Origin: Hoplostethus atlanticus
Taxonomy: Eukaryota; Chordata; Actinopteri; Trachichthyiformes; Trachichthyidae
Direction: 5' to 3'
DNA: 64,000 bases
NCBI GenBank assembly: GCA_034670405.1
Contig: JAXDDX010000011.1
Coordinates: 7,136,501 to 7,200,500, forward strand
The translations under genes and the position numbers were made by a program. Shown here in pieces: positions 39,151 through 54,100 of the stretch. Under the pieces are notes generated by a model. The model was not told the origin of the DNA. It worked only from the letters and a program-made list of their open reading frames with translations, and searched no databases. The first letter of the stretch is position 1. Every line of letters begins with the position of its first letter.

Positions 39151-42100
39151 AGATTAACATTACATCATGGTGGCAAAATGATTCTACTGTAGACTCACAC
39201 TCAAGAGAGCAGGTTTACCTTGTTTCACAATGTGTTTAAGCATTACTGAATAAGAGTCTAAATCATTCAGGGGGAATGATAGATGATGGCCCTGAGAATT
39301 ATTGCTGTATAAAGTTCCACCAGGAGCTCATGAAATGTTTACCACCCCATCCAGGCTGTCTGAAGTGTGATCTATCAATACTAATGATATAATGATATAT
39401 GATCTAATATTTTACATTTTATTGCATATATAAAAACATACAGGCATATGACCAGGGTATCCAAAGGTCCTTAAAAAGTCTGAAAAAGTCTAAATGTAAT
39501 AACTGAAATAAAATCTTAAATCTAGTTTCTTCCTCAATAAGTAGTACAATAAGCATCATATCTGGTTTACTAAATACAGTTGGACTTCATGTCCCTTAAC
39601 AATTAATTACCAGGTGGCCCGTTTATACTTTCAGAGCTTTCACTAAATCAATCAGAAATATTTAACCAGCTTAATTCTTCATTTGGTCTTTTAAATTGGA
39701 CTTAAATTCAATTCCAGGTAGCATTAAAAAGGTCTTGAATTTTTTTTTTTCCAGATTTGCAGATACCTGGATGACAAATTTTTAATACCATAGCTGAACT
39801 ATTAGACAAAGAAATAGGAAAAGCAACTAAGGTCCAAAAACACCTGACCAGCAGCTGTCCCATGTCCTTCTATACTATATGTCATTCTAATGCAACATAT
39901 GGTGCATATGTTGATTAATTTTATGTATATGTGTGTTGCATCGCTGCAAAGAGGCATGAAGAAGCATTGCACTGCAGATATGTACACCTGTATGCTTTAC
40001 ATGAGATAGTTAAGTTGAAACTGGAACTTGAACCCGCTAGGCGTGACCTCCATTACCTGTTGAGCGCCTGGACATCCCTCTCAATCTGCTCCTCTACCTG
40101 AGAGAGGAGCCGCTGGGTGGCTCTGATTTTGTCCTGCAGCTGAATCCCATCCACAGCCAGACTCTGTAGGCTTTCTGGGCTGGCTATGAAGGTCATGAGG
40201 CGCAGGTCCTCCATCAGCCCCTCTGCCTGATCGTCCTGGGTCTGGAGCTGGCCTGATATATCCTGTACAGGAAGAGAAGTTACTACAGAGGACTTACTAG
40301 AGGGAGGATTATCATGTTAAAACCTTGGCCATCAATGTCTGCTATAATTTAGCAAATTCAAAAGTAAAATTTACATGCAATTTAATTCTCAGGCTTGCTT
40401 AAAGCAGCACTAGTGAAGATCTTCATGTGAAAAGACGCACGTCACAGTTTACTGAGGTAAACAAAGTCCTTGAAACTTTGAAAAATTTAAAAATTGAGTT
40501 ATCTCCCACGTCCACGTGGGGCCTTACTCGAATTTCCGCGAGGACCACTGCAGCATCCGAGCCACAGAGAGTGGTGAGGGAGTCCTGAATCTTCTGGAGG
40601 GAGATGTAGCACTCGGCCATCCTGGCAGCGACGTGTTCCTTAGCTGCCACCATCCGCCTGTAAACATCTTCGACTTCAGAAAAAAGCTCCTTCACCTGCT
40701 CCATCTTCTTCCTCATCTGGGTCTCCACCACCTAGACAAAACAAGGAATCAAGAGGCCGGTCAATTCACTCTGATCAATCTCTGGCAAGGCGCTGAGGCC
40801 CCATGTATGTGTGTGAAAGTATTATATTATACCTGCAGCTCCAGAGGGGGCTCTGTGCTTTGAAGCAGGGCCTGGATCTCAGCAGCTCTGTGGTGGAAAC
40901 GCTCCATACTCTCCTCTTGGGCCAGGATCTCATCCTGGAAGTAGTCGGAAGGGTTCATTGTTTAAAGCAACTGGGGAAGACTGGAGAACTTTTCAGATGG
41001 CCCAGGCTGGTCACAACCCACGTATAACAAAACAATAACACAGTTTTACCTGCAAGCCCCTGACTTCTTCCTCAGTCTGAAAGGATGGAGACTGAGTAAA
41101 CGCTGCCAGCTTATCGATAGTCCAGCTCTCCACCTCCCCTCCCAGCTGGAGGACCCCCTCCCACAGAGCAAGGCCATGGTGTAGGCTGTCGAGGTGAGAG
41201 TCTGTTCTTTCTGTTACCTGCAGGAGATCAAGTTACAGATACAAGCTCTAGATGAACACTAACAAGGTACACACTCACGTGTAGACACAACATAAATAAA
41301 AACAGTTAATATATTTGCAATGCTAATAAGCGTAGAGAGACTCGCAGCAACGGTACCCACAAGTACCAAAATGGTCCATGTGTATATTGATTTGATTGCA
41401 TTGTTGATTATTTGAATATATGGGATCAGTAACACAAAAAACAATGGAGTAAAAGTACTATTAGTATATCTTTTGAGCAAACAAAAAAAAAAAAAAAAAG
41501 CTTGTTGATGGATGCAAAGTGGCAGAAAAAGGGTAGAAGGTAAAAGAAAGCAAAATAACGCAAAGAAATAATGCAACAAAATAAAAGCACGCTTGTCGAG
41601 AAAAGATTAACATCCACACAGAGGCAAAATAATAATAATGCAAAAATAAATCATTTAATTTAATAAAGTGCACAAATGAAAACGTTTGCACAACCTGAAA
41701 TATACAGCATAGGCAAGAATAGACTTTCTTTTGTTCTGTAAGAATATAACAATACAAGGACTGTGACACAGAAAACTAAAGGAGCAAAAGAAGTATTGTA
41801 GGTAAGAGTGAGGTGAGAGGGGAAAATGGCTGAACTCACATCTAGCCAGCGGTCCATGAGGGTGTCGGCTTCGCTCTCAAACGGGAAGACGGTGCATTCT
41901 GGGATGTGGCGTAGATGAGTCTGAAGCTGCCTGCAGATACTGCGGACCTCTTCTATCCCATCCCGGAGGCCATTCAGATCTGCCTTTGTGTCCCGGACCT
42001 GAGGAACACACACACACACTCAACCATCAAGTCATCAAGTCAGTATTCTCTATTGGAGTGGCACAATCTATTTTAGTTTAATTTCAACACACGTGAAATG

Positions 42101-45100
42101 GCTTACAAAAGCAAACTATCCTAGCAAACTAGTTTTTTAAAGGGTAAACACATATGGGTAACATATTGTGAAGGGCATAACAAAATAAGTCCACATCATT
42201 CCCTCATTGTTCTTAATGTCACTTTTTCCTTTCCATCTTTTCCAATCCATTCTCATTAGTATGACATCATGGAAATATGCAAAATACACAGTGGATGTGT
42301 CAATTTGAAATTGTTTGTGTTTCACAAAAATAATAACGTAGGACACTGTGTGTGTGATTTTTTTTTAAAAGAATTTGACAGCATAATAAAATGCAACATG
42401 TCAACATTTAAAAATGTGTGTGCATCCTATTAGCATTCATTAAGGCATGGGGAAATATATTTGCAAAGTGAATTCAGTGGTATTCCCCTCTGGTGCTCCA
42501 TGCTAACCAGAGCCAAACATCTTCCAGGGACACATGGATGGTTAAGTTGACCAACGAGCCAAACTCCCAAAAACCTGCTGTATAGAGTGATGGACTTCGG
42601 GTTCCCTCGTCTCGAAGTCTATGGGTTTTTTGAATTGTTTTTTGGTTAGATGCCTGAAATAAGGTCTGTGGTTAACACAAGCTTAAGAGGTTTTCACGTT
42701 TTGTTCTACAAGATAAAATATGTCAGTAAATACCCCACTCGTGGATTTTGAAGCCTTTACGTGTCTTAAAAAAGGCAACAAGTGTTAACAAGTGGCTAAA
42801 TGCGACTACAGAGGTTGTCGGGGACATTAAACACCATCACATATACCCGCGCTCTTTCAAACTATTCTAACTCAAACTTTCCAACTTGTAGATTTATCAA
42901 TTTATAGTATTTTTAGTGGTGGTGACGTTGAAGTCATGCGACCGTGGTGTAGTTTGTTTATAGCCTAACGTTAGCTTTTTACTTCTGGCAATTGCATTTA
43001 CGCTTCAAAAATCATAAAAGTGGTGTTTATTTGTGAAGATTATCTTGCTGAACAAAATGTGTAAGTATCATAAACTTTTGTTTGCCACAGAGCTTATTTT
43101 CTACAATAATCCAAAATCCAATGCAAAAATCCCATTGGCTTTTTGTCGAGGGAACCAGGGCGACGCTAACTTCCGGGTTGGCCTACAAAAATATGTCATC
43201 CCTGTACCACTCTATTCCTTTAAGCTAATGAAGCTGTTCAGTGTACCTTAGTGAGGAGTCTCTGCAGGTTATCTTTGCCCATGTAGGAGGCTTGTTCGCT
43301 GATGGTGCCCTCTGCCCTCTGCAAAGTACAGCTCAGCTCACCCCGAATACTCTGGAACCTCTTCAGCAGCTCTGTCAGGACACGACACTGATCCAGCCTG
43401 TGTGTTATCCACCCCCACACACACACACACACACACACGTCAAACTCAGTAAAGACTACACAGTAATGAACTGAAATCATGAAACTTCATATGCTCTGCT
43501 CACTTGTAACCCCACATCCGCTCCTTACCTTTCGGTTACCGCCCTTTGAGCCTCCTCCCAAAGATCCTCCACCTCTCTGATGTGTCTCACATCAGAAGAT
43601 GTGTCACGCAAGTGCTGCAGCTCAGAGTGCTGGCCGGCAAGACTGCTGTCCTGCCCCGTCAAGGCACGCATCCTGCAGAGGACAGTACAGCATACATGTA
43701 TTGGGTGATGGAGATGGAGCTGTAGAGATGTAGACTACTGGGGTATATTATAGGATTTTGTTTGTTGGGATACCAGATGGGTGATGTTTACCACGTGGGT
43801 TGGCCTCCTCAAGTCCAGGTGAAATGTAGATAAATGCACTGATGTCTGTTTCATATCCTGTGAGGCCAAAGCCAATTTTCCACCTTCTATTCTATTCTAT
43901 TCTATTCTATTCTATTCTATTCTATTCTATTCTATGATGAATGAATGATGAATGATGATGAATGAATACAATGAGTACCAGAAGGTTTAGACAATCATAG
44001 GGAATTTAGTTACATAACACTCATCTGGTATTCCAAGCTAAAGTTAAAACAAAATGCTTTACAAATATTACTGGACCCAGGTCAGTGTGGTACCTCTGCT
44101 GGACAGCAGGGAGGGTGGGCTCCCGTAGGCCCAGCTGCTCAGCTGCTCCCTTTATCTCCCTCAGCACCCTTAATAAGGCAAATCTTCTTTGGGTTGTGCT
44201 CCCCTCCTTCTTTCCCTGGCTTCTTCTTCTCTGCGTGTTGGCCTTTAAGACCTTGTGCTCCTCCTGATTCCTCTCCTCCTCTTCCTCTCTTTGTGTCTGG
44301 GACTCCTCATTCTGTTCATTCCACCTACTCCTTTTCGGCTCCGATCCCGAATCCAGTTGCATCCCACTTTGAGTGGGATGCAACTGCTCCTTTTCCTCCT
44401 GTGCTTGGCCCTGCACAGGTGAATGAACCCCAGTCTTTGTCTGACACGTCTCCTTAAGGCTTAACTCTTCGTTCTCTGGTATTCGTTCCCTTCCCGGAAG
44501 GCATAACTCCTCTTTATCCTCCCGCCTCCTGCTTCCGGTCAGCTCTTTGTCCACCTGTTCAAGTTGCTGGGACAAAGATGCCACCACATCCCAACATGTC
44601 ACTGTTGCACCATCAATGGTCAGAGTCATCCCCACTGCCTTTATAAGGCTGTCAACGCTCTCAGCTTGTTCCCCGGCAATCCACAGCCTCTGCTGCATAG
44701 TTGCCTGCCAGGAATGTCTCTCCTGATCCCAGACTGCCTCAGGTTCCTGGTTTGCTAGCAGGGTTGGGATCTCCCTCACCATGTCCAGGAAGCAGTCCAA
44801 GGCCTGGACAGCTGAATGAACCTTCTCCAGCCGCTGCCTGAGCTGGAGAACATGGCAAAAGGATGAAGGGGTTGCAGGGTCCATCCCTTCCCTTTCCTCC
44901 TCTGTGCCTCGTCCTGATAGCTTCCTCATTTCAGACTGCAGTCTGTCATCCATCTCCTGGGTATTGCATCAGGGATCAATAAATATATGCATATTATACT
45001 CTTCAGAATGAAACAAGTACTAATGGTTGGAACAGAGCAATGGCATACCTTTAAGTCAGATACAGTTCTAGGATCCGCCAGGGTCAAGGAGGAGATGTCC

Positions 45101-48100
45101 CCAGACTCTCTGATGATCTGGTCCAGCTTCTCTGGGATCAGTGCTATCTGACCATCTGCAGACTCCATCAGGTCGACAGTAGTGTCTAGGGATGCCATTC
45201 TAACACAAACATCAAAGCAACGGCAATGTCTTTTAAATGTTCAGTCCATGTGAAATGAAAGGTTTGCTGCTGTACTAAAACAATAACATTCAATAACAAC
45301 TAATTAAAGGGGCAATAAGTACGTTTTTTTTTCTTCTGCCCTATAGCACAAAATGACAATAATATATCTGTGGGGGGTTGGTAGGGTTGTGACTCAACGA
45401 TTACTTGACCAAATTTCTCATTTTCAAAAGTCACTTTCCCGCCCCTACTCCCATAACTGTTTTGGAACAAAAACTCCACAGCCATTGGCGTTCCAAGACA
45501 CTCCTATTGAACTCTGGAGCGTTTCCTCCTTCAGTTTGGTTTCTTTGGCCAGGTGAGACGCCATTTGAACTCAGGGTGGCACCAAATAACTGCACCAAGA
45601 CACCTGAAAATGCAGGTCTCTGTCCACTTCCAAGCAAACTGCGATGAGGTTTGTTAGGAGTGAGAACGTAATCCGAACCAACTACAGGAAACGACCGCAA
45701 AACACAAGGTTTTATGGGTTTAAGGAAATGGACGTTGGCGTCTGATAGCCAGTGGTTCCTCATGTATTAGAAAGCCTAGTAACAAAATTAATTGAAGGCA
45801 ATCTACAGTCTGATCAGATGCTCATGTTCAGCTATTTATTAATGTGTTCTTAACTGGTATGAACACCAGAGAAGGCAAATTAGGCAAATTATGGCAAAGT
45901 TCATCATGCTGGGAGTCCTGGTGGCTCAGTGGTATAGTATAGTCACGGCCAGTGGAAAACTACTGAGCTGAGAGGAGTATATGTTTTCCTCTTTTCTCAT
46001 GATTATTAGCTGGAAGTTTATTACAACTGTTGCATTGTTATGAAAGACGGTTTTGTTGGAAATATCAAGGACACAAGCAGTTCCTGGGAGTGCAGGACGA
46101 GTCGTAGGGAGTTAGACCAGAATGTTCTAACTATGATAGAAAGTACTTATTTTCTGCCAGGTGTCTGTGCACTGTTTGATTCCTTTGTCTTCATTAAACT
46201 GCCTTGAACTATACTAGAGATAGTTTTAGTCATGTGGCTTAGCATGACTCAGCATATTAGAAAGGTATATAAAGCTTGACTGATGTAACCTGCTCTTGCT
46301 CTCTACCCGGAAACAACCCACTTAGTTGCAAAAGGTATTCTCTTTAAAGTATTTCTCTTTTGTTTTAATAAATATTCTTGAGACATATATTGTGTTGTAG
46401 CTTTATTGAGCTGTTCTCACCACTAGACAAAGTGCAATTGACTTTAGATTGCCACAACACATGTCATCTCTCCTCTCTCTTCTCCAGTCTTTCCTGTCTC
46501 TCTCTACCTCGCTCTTCATCATGCTTAGACCTACCCCTGCACCCGTATCCCTCCAAATACAAAAATGCAAAAACAGAGTAATAAATACTTGTAATTTAAG
46601 AGGTGGATTGTACCTGGTCTGTATGCAGATCTGTTGGTCCCTCCACTCCTGAATGAGCTGCTCCTTGTCCCTCTCCATGCCACCTTGGCCCTCCCCCGTC
46701 ATCAGCTCAGGGAACTGGGAAAGCTGGGAGTACTGCAGCTCAAACTCAAACCATAGCGCTTCTGTCTCCTGTTTCAAAGTCTGTTGAGAAGACACATAAT
46801 TACAGAATCAATTTGATATCCATTGGATTAACCTTGCAAGCAACTGCTGGTGGTTTGGTATTTCAATGCAAAAATGCACCAAGGTGCCAAGTAAAATGCA
46901 GTCTCTTGCATTTACAGAGGAGTTTTGCAAAAGATTAATTTCCAGTAGCATAAAGTGATTTGGCAAAGACAAGTGATGGTTGTACTGGCCTGTAGGTCCT
47001 TGAGCTGGGTCAGAAGTGCAGAGATGGTGATTGGGTCTGGGTCCCCCAAACGTTGCCTGTTTGTTTGGAGTTGAGACTGAAAGGCCAAACAGGAATCTCT
47101 GTACCTAAGGTAGAAGATGTACACAACAACTGACTATGATAGTTACTGTATCTCATACATTATACAAAAGCCAGGATTGGCCCAATCGGCAGGGAGCATA
47201 GTGCATAACCTGTGATGTCACGTTCATCTCACTAGTGGCTATGTTAATCTGTATTTCACTGACCTGAAAACAAGGCACAAGGTGCAAGGCAGACTTAGGA
47301 TCAGGATAACCGGTTAAGTGAGATAAAAACAGGTCAGAGAGATATGACTAAGATAGAGTAACCTGCACTCACCTGAACACTCAAATGTCCCCTCAACACA
47401 CCCTTATGAGTAATACATTGCCCACAAACCTGATTAACCACTTCCAGTAACTGTCATTGCTATGTGATGCACACTTCAAGTATGTATGCAATAATAGAAA
47501 GAAAAGAAATAGGATAGACAGGATAGAAAAGATGAAACTTCACCGATGTGTGATATTCAACGCAATCTAGCAGTATTTTATAAAATGTTGTAATTGGCCT
47601 TTACCTGTCAACAACCCCCATAGAACGCACATGGACGTCTTCAGCTGAGTTTTACGTGTACACGGAGAGAGCAATAGCAATAGCGACAGGTAGTAATAGC
47701 AAGAGAGGGAGAGTTTCCAGTCGAAAAGCAAAAGTGAAAGTTAAGACATGGCTTGTAGTTGAATTGCATTCTGGTCTATCAAGGCTACTGTCAGTGGAGA
47801 AATTTGTGTCTCTGCCTCTTCTACGATGGATTTCTCCCTTTATGATTGCTGAAGGTGGGTCTAGAAAGAAGCTCTTTGATTCTGAGGGACTGACACCAAA
47901 ACCTGACGTTTACCATTGATGTTTTAGATGCTTCAAAAGTTTCTGCCTTCAAGTGTTGACGGAAATACTGTAATTACAAATTGGCTTACAAGTTGAATTA
48001 CAAATAGCATTGTGCCATTTGATTCCTGAAGGAAAACATCCATCCATCCAGCCATAAAAAAATAGTCAATTTTTTTCACAATTCCGACCAAAAGAAATTG

Positions 48101-51100
48101 GAAATTGGGTCAATGCAGCAGCAAAATAATAACAGGATACAGCAAAGAAAAATATACTTGAAAATATACAATGAATGAGAGGTATAAACATCAAGAGTCA
48201 GGTTAAAAATGACTTGCAAATATTGCATTGAAATTGTCATTGACACAGGTTTGTTGAAAAATGTACCCTAAATTTCAGTTTGTTTTGTGTTCTACTATAC
48301 TAATCTGTCAGGTCACAGTTTAAACTTTATACTATATGTTTGAGACAGTTCTGTCAAAGAACAGGAATATAGAGTAAAATTGGACTGAGATATTAACCCT
48401 TACCTTTCCAGTACTTCCTGTTGCGAGGAGCGCTTTTCCTGTGGGGGGGCAGCCTCCTGGGGGATAACGGTGCACTCTACTTCCTGCTTGGTCTCTACGA
48501 TGTCGCCCCTGACTATTGCCTTGGAGACAGAAGAAGCGCATGGCAACAGCGCATTGAGTAAAAGGAGAAAAGATGGAGTAGTGAGCATATCCACTTACTG
48601 AGGATTAGAACCCTACAGCCGGTGCTGTGGCTTACAAGTGCCAGGCACAGCCAATGAGACTGCTGGATTTGTTTCTGACAGGCAGGCTTAAGGAAAGACC
48701 AAAAGCCACTTTAAAGGGGATGTAAAAAAGTAAAAGATATGGCTGATTAACATACACAATGCTTTTAGATATAATTAGGATGATGCTACTAGCCATGTTA
48801 CACCAACACATTTTTATACAAATATCCAAACAATTCAGACACACAAGGATTTAGAAAAGTTTTCTCCATCTAGTCTTTACATTAATGGTGACAGTGGTAT
48901 GACACCAAGGCATGTCAGACATGTCAGATAGCAACTTTAAAGCTGCAGTAGGCAATGTTTTTATGTAAAATTGCACACGTCTTAACAACCTCAATCATGA
49001 AGTGGGGCTGCAACAAAGAAAAGTGTCCCATCGCCCCTAATTGAGGCACTGAAGATTCTTTCTATTTGCCCAAATGAAATTCTGATGTTGGTGATGGACA
49101 CTATTGTGCACAGGAAATGATTAATCAAAACTTAAGAACCAAATACAAAACTGTCTCCTAAACAACATCGAGTGCCAACAATGGTTGAACCTAAAAATAA
49201 TACATTTAGGTCCAAGGAGTTTACTGACATAACGTTCCATGATTTCTGGGTAATGAAGTCCTTCAAACTGTCCTGTTACCTAGTAACAATTACCTGTTAC
49301 CTAGTGCAGCTTTAAGAAAAGCAGTCATGTGATTTCTCCGTACCTGTAGATGAGCTTGGCCTTGCTGATGTCTCTGTGTGATGTGCAGTAGACGGGCTTT
49401 CAATGGGCGGTCTTCAGCATGCAGTAGAGGCTCTTGATCTTGCCCTGGGTCATCCCAAGATAGTTCACAGCCCTTAGCTTGTGGTAGGTGGTCCACACTA
49501 TCCGCTGGGCAGCCCTGAACTTGCAGTGGGACAATATTGCCATGTGGTGGGCGGGCTGTTGCTTTCAGTGGCCCAACATTACCCAAAGGTGAGAGGTCCT
49601 GCTGTGGGCAGTCCAGGTTCGGTTTCTGTGGGAGATTGTTGGTTGGCTGTGGACCAGACCCCATGCCAGTTGCTCTCAGCAGGGCATTGCCTCTGAGCTG
49701 ACATCCCCTGCTGAGATACAACAACAGAGTGCATTGAGCGCATTGGTCCAGGGCAATCAGTTAAAATCACCCAGTCTCACAGACATCTCAAGCAAATTTT
49801 TCCTGTTGGGCTTTCATCTTAGTTCAGTTCAGTTCAGTTAAATATTAACTGAACAAAATTTGCAAATTTAAATTAAAGGTGGATTTTCCTTTGAGCCGTC
49901 AATGAAATGTGCAGAGATACATCTAGGATGCATAATTTCCCTTCATCAATTGCAGAGTCACGTCCAAAAAATTATGCCTCTTGATATCTCTCCTGCATTA
50001 TCTCACCTGTCCTGCGGGGGCACTATGCCACCGGGTTCCGATACTGTTTCCTGCCCTCCACCTGACTCCTTCGGCTGATCTGTAGCCAGGCAGGAGGATT
50101 CCCTTGGTGCCAGGGTCTCACAAAGCTCTTCGACGGATCCAACACGGTCCCCAGCGGGGGCAGCGCCCTCACTGAAGAAGCATGCCTAGGAGGTACGTGT
50201 ACTTTGAACATCCAAGAAACTGAATTCAAAAGATCTGTCTTTTTGGCTATCTGATCGTCTGCCTGCCTGCCTGTTGTTGCTTACTATTCATCTTGAATGC
50301 AGTTTGAATGATGATGATGATGAAAATACTCGAAGCTGGTTGACTACCAAAGTGATGTAAAGACACAAGAGTACTTGCTTGCCCCCCTGTGATTCAAAAC
50401 ATACTAATGCAGGCATGGCATCAGAGCTGCACGTACTCAAATCCCCATTACTAGAAGTGTAGTTGTTTGTTACCTCTGGTTAACTGGTTGAGATTTTCAA
50501 TATGCACATCAATCAGACAAACAGACTGAAATTCTGTCCAAGCCACTCTCTGTCAAAGACAATCACATCTCAATGCAGTGTTATAGGGATATGCAAGTAC
50601 CTGTTGTTTCTGCACATATTCAGGGTCAGTCTGGTCAGTGGCTTCGTGCAGAGCATTAGCATGCATGTCAGAAAATGGCTGCTTTCCTCCTCTGATCATA
50701 GACCGTAAAATGGGTACAAAGGTGGCCATTTCTGAGCGCACATCCTGGGTGTCACACAACACAAAGACAATTAATTTGGGAAAATGTTGGTAGAAAGTTG
50801 GTAGAAAAACATGGTGGAAGGCTGTCATAATTTAAAGAGCCCGAAGATGGAAGTACCCTGTAAAATACTTTATTAATGAGGTTTTTGTGGTCATATGCGT
50901 GCTGTGCTACAGGGGAGACAACACAAGAATGAATGGAACTAAAATGGAACTGAAAAAGACAGTTTGACTGTCAAAATAATTATGTAATCCTTAATTGTTC
51001 TTTTTTTTCATTTCAGGAGGCAACAGACTTCCTTGTAATAGGATACCATGGGTTGGATGGGAAACCAATCACATTTGACCACTGATCTGCCCAAATCCAA

Positions 51101-54100
51101 TCAATCAAGTACAACCAAAAAACTTAGCACCCCAGAAGTCTTAGTTAAAGTCAACCGTATTAACGGTTTGTTTCATAATGTGGGCATTGTGAAGCCCTTC
51201 GAGACTGTAACTGTGATTAAGGGCTGTACAAATAAGCTTGACTTGACTTAATCATGACTTTAACGATATTCAGCAGCCCGTGTAAGTGAAACAGGTTAAG
51301 TGCGTAGAGAAGAGGGGGCTCTCTATTGCCCATACAATGGAATAAGGAATCTTTTCCATTCTGTTCATGTATTCTCTTTTTAATCAGTGTAAGCTAGCTA
51401 GTTTAGATGCCATATTCTAGCTAACTAGCTAAACGCATAAAAAAACTCCAATAGAATTTATATCCAAATAAAGGGGCCATGATAAAGCTGGACATGAGAC
51501 ATGTAGTGTTATGTAGCTGGTACTGAAGGGCTGCCAGAATGGGTTTTGATAATTTTAGATACATTTTTTTAACTTGGTAATCACATCTTGTGAGTGAATT
51601 GTTAACGTTAAGTAAAAGCAGGCAATTCCTACTAGAGGGCTTTTATTGTTATAGGCAGCAACATAGTATATTATATTAATTATGTCTTTTTATGACCCAA
51701 ATAGAGTCATGATTTTTGTATCAAGCTTAAGTTGTAACTGAGACTTTTCAACAAGTTTTAGATATTCAACTTGGAGTAAAAATCTATGAGGAAAAGCAAC
51801 AATTCCAGGAAAAAACCCAGTAGGCTTTAGCTGTGTTCTTGACTTCTATTGGAGTCTAGAGGGTTAAAACCTTCAGACCGATTTTGAATTTCAAAAACCA
51901 CTTCTCTTAAGACAGACTTGACTGAACACGTGTTGGTGGGAACAGTCAGTCCTTTTGTACTCTGGGTCCAGTCCTCGTCATACCTCCCACTGCTTTCTGA
52001 CTGAGTCAGAGACGAGCATCAGGTCCTGGAGCTGAGCCCCGGAGCAGAAAGCCCCATAGCACTCCACTGCTCCCAGGAACTCCTCGAGGACGGCAGGTTG
52101 CAGAATCCTTAATGCCCTCTGGAAGCAAAATATCATGCACAGAGAGACACAGTTGGACAAACATGCACGGACATGACTAGCTGCTATGCAAAACAAAACA
52201 TCACAGACCTATTAAGAATGTGTCCTGATTCTGAACTTGAAGTTTTTAGAATATGATTTACAATTTTCACGGTCTGGATGTGACATCATGAAAAGCACAA
52301 GCCTTGAGTAAGACCAAGCTCTTGCATGCAAAAGCAACAAGGAGCTGAGAGGCAGTCAGGCAAGAACTATTTCAAATGGCATGCACTTATCAGAGACAGA
52401 TAGAAGTTCAACTGTGCATGTTGTTGCCAATGATGAGAAGGTGACATTTCTGAAAGTATCGAGTAAAAATAAATGTAACGGAATAATCCACCCTAAAACC
52501 CTTCTCAAGACACATGAAATAAATGTGGGAATTGATCCTGTGTGTGCAGGCATTCACTTTCTCTATGGACTAGTTCCCTGCACCACAAAAGACAAGCACA
52601 GTGGTGTAAAAGTTGTATGTTATTCTCTATCCTTCTATGCTTTTTACCTGTTTTCTTTTGGCTTGCCATTCAGATATCTCTTTGCCACTGAACAGAATGA
52701 CGGCTTGCTGGATGCGCTCTTGCAGGCGAAACCTGGCCTTCTCTAGCCTGCTCCTGGCCATAGACTGGGTTTTTGAATGAACTTCACTTCTGACCATAAC
52801 TGGTGGCTGTGGAGACGTTTTATTACCAGTCTGTGGAGCGTTTGGTTGCCCCCTTATTCTGAATTTAGGCATGTAAGTTTGTGTGGGAGATGAGCTTTCC
52901 TTCTTCTCTCTGGCTGTGATTGTCCCAGCTTGAATTGGACTTTGAGCTTCAACTAGCTGGTGAGATGTTGGTCCAACAGGAGCTTGGGTCAGACTAGGTA
53001 GAAGTTGGTCGTTTTGACTCGGACTTGGAACTTGAGCGTGGGGTTTGGCAAATGACTGAGGTTGGGTCATGAGCTCAGATGCTACTTCTTTTGAAGTTTG
53101 AACCAGAGTAGATTGAACTTGAGGTTTTGTTGGTTCAATCAAAGGCTGGGGCAATCCCTGGAGCCCTTTTTTCCTTCCACGAGGTGTCTGAAATGGAGCC
53201 TGAGTTGGATCCTGGGTTTGGAGCTCAAGATTCCCAGTCTGATCTACACGCTCGGCTGCAGCCACAACAAGTAACCCCGACTTAGGCTCAGTCTGCATCT
53301 GATGGATCGCCTTAAGGGGTGGCTTGTCCGAAGTTTCACCAACATGTTGACTAAACCCAAGGGAACTAAGCATTTCCTGAGAAAGCAAACACACACAATA
53401 AGGCATAGTCCCTTTAGGTGAAGGTGGAAAAAATAGAATCGAAGTAACTTGCTTGTTGAAGAAGTTACCAAAAGGTTATCACATAATACTCACCTGGGAC
53501 TGGCAGACCACCCTTGAGACCTTGTCCTGCATGGTAGAGGTACTGAGGCACTGCAAGGGAGAGGTTTTCTGTGCTTGCTCCACAAGGCCCTGCAGAGCCT
53601 GTCCCTCGGTTACAACCTGGCCCTCCAGCTGCAAGCCCCGAGAGATCAGCACCTAGAGGGAAGCATGACCTGTACTGTACATTCAACACTGTATTCCCCC
53701 GTTTGAAGCACCTAAAAAAGCACTAGCATAGACAGAGCTGACCAGGGCCGAGTTGTCTCCCCCAAATTAAAATCTGTCTGATTCTTTTTCTATCTTGTTG
53801 CCAACAAGCCAACAGATGATGTGTCAGTTAGGCAGTAGTTTCAAATGAATCAATATTGAAACTTTTTGCCACTGCCATTTTCATTGGTGGAGAGCACCAT
53901 TTGACAAGGTGTCTTTTGAGGTGGAGGATTTCTCTCCTCAATGTCCTCGCCCATCTCCAGTCAGGGGTGTCAGCATTTTTTGAAAATGACTGCCCTCTCA
54001 GCACATACTACCCTTAAATCAGTGCACCAGAGCTGAAACTTTCAACTGAAGGATGGCGAGACAAATACATTTTTTGGCAGTGAAAGTGGCCTCCTGAAAA

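Noticed and set aside
45913-45955. Second tRNA-like SINE head (GGTGGCTCAGTGGTATAG)
   Set aside because: Only an A-box-like stretch is present, with no B-box or tail.
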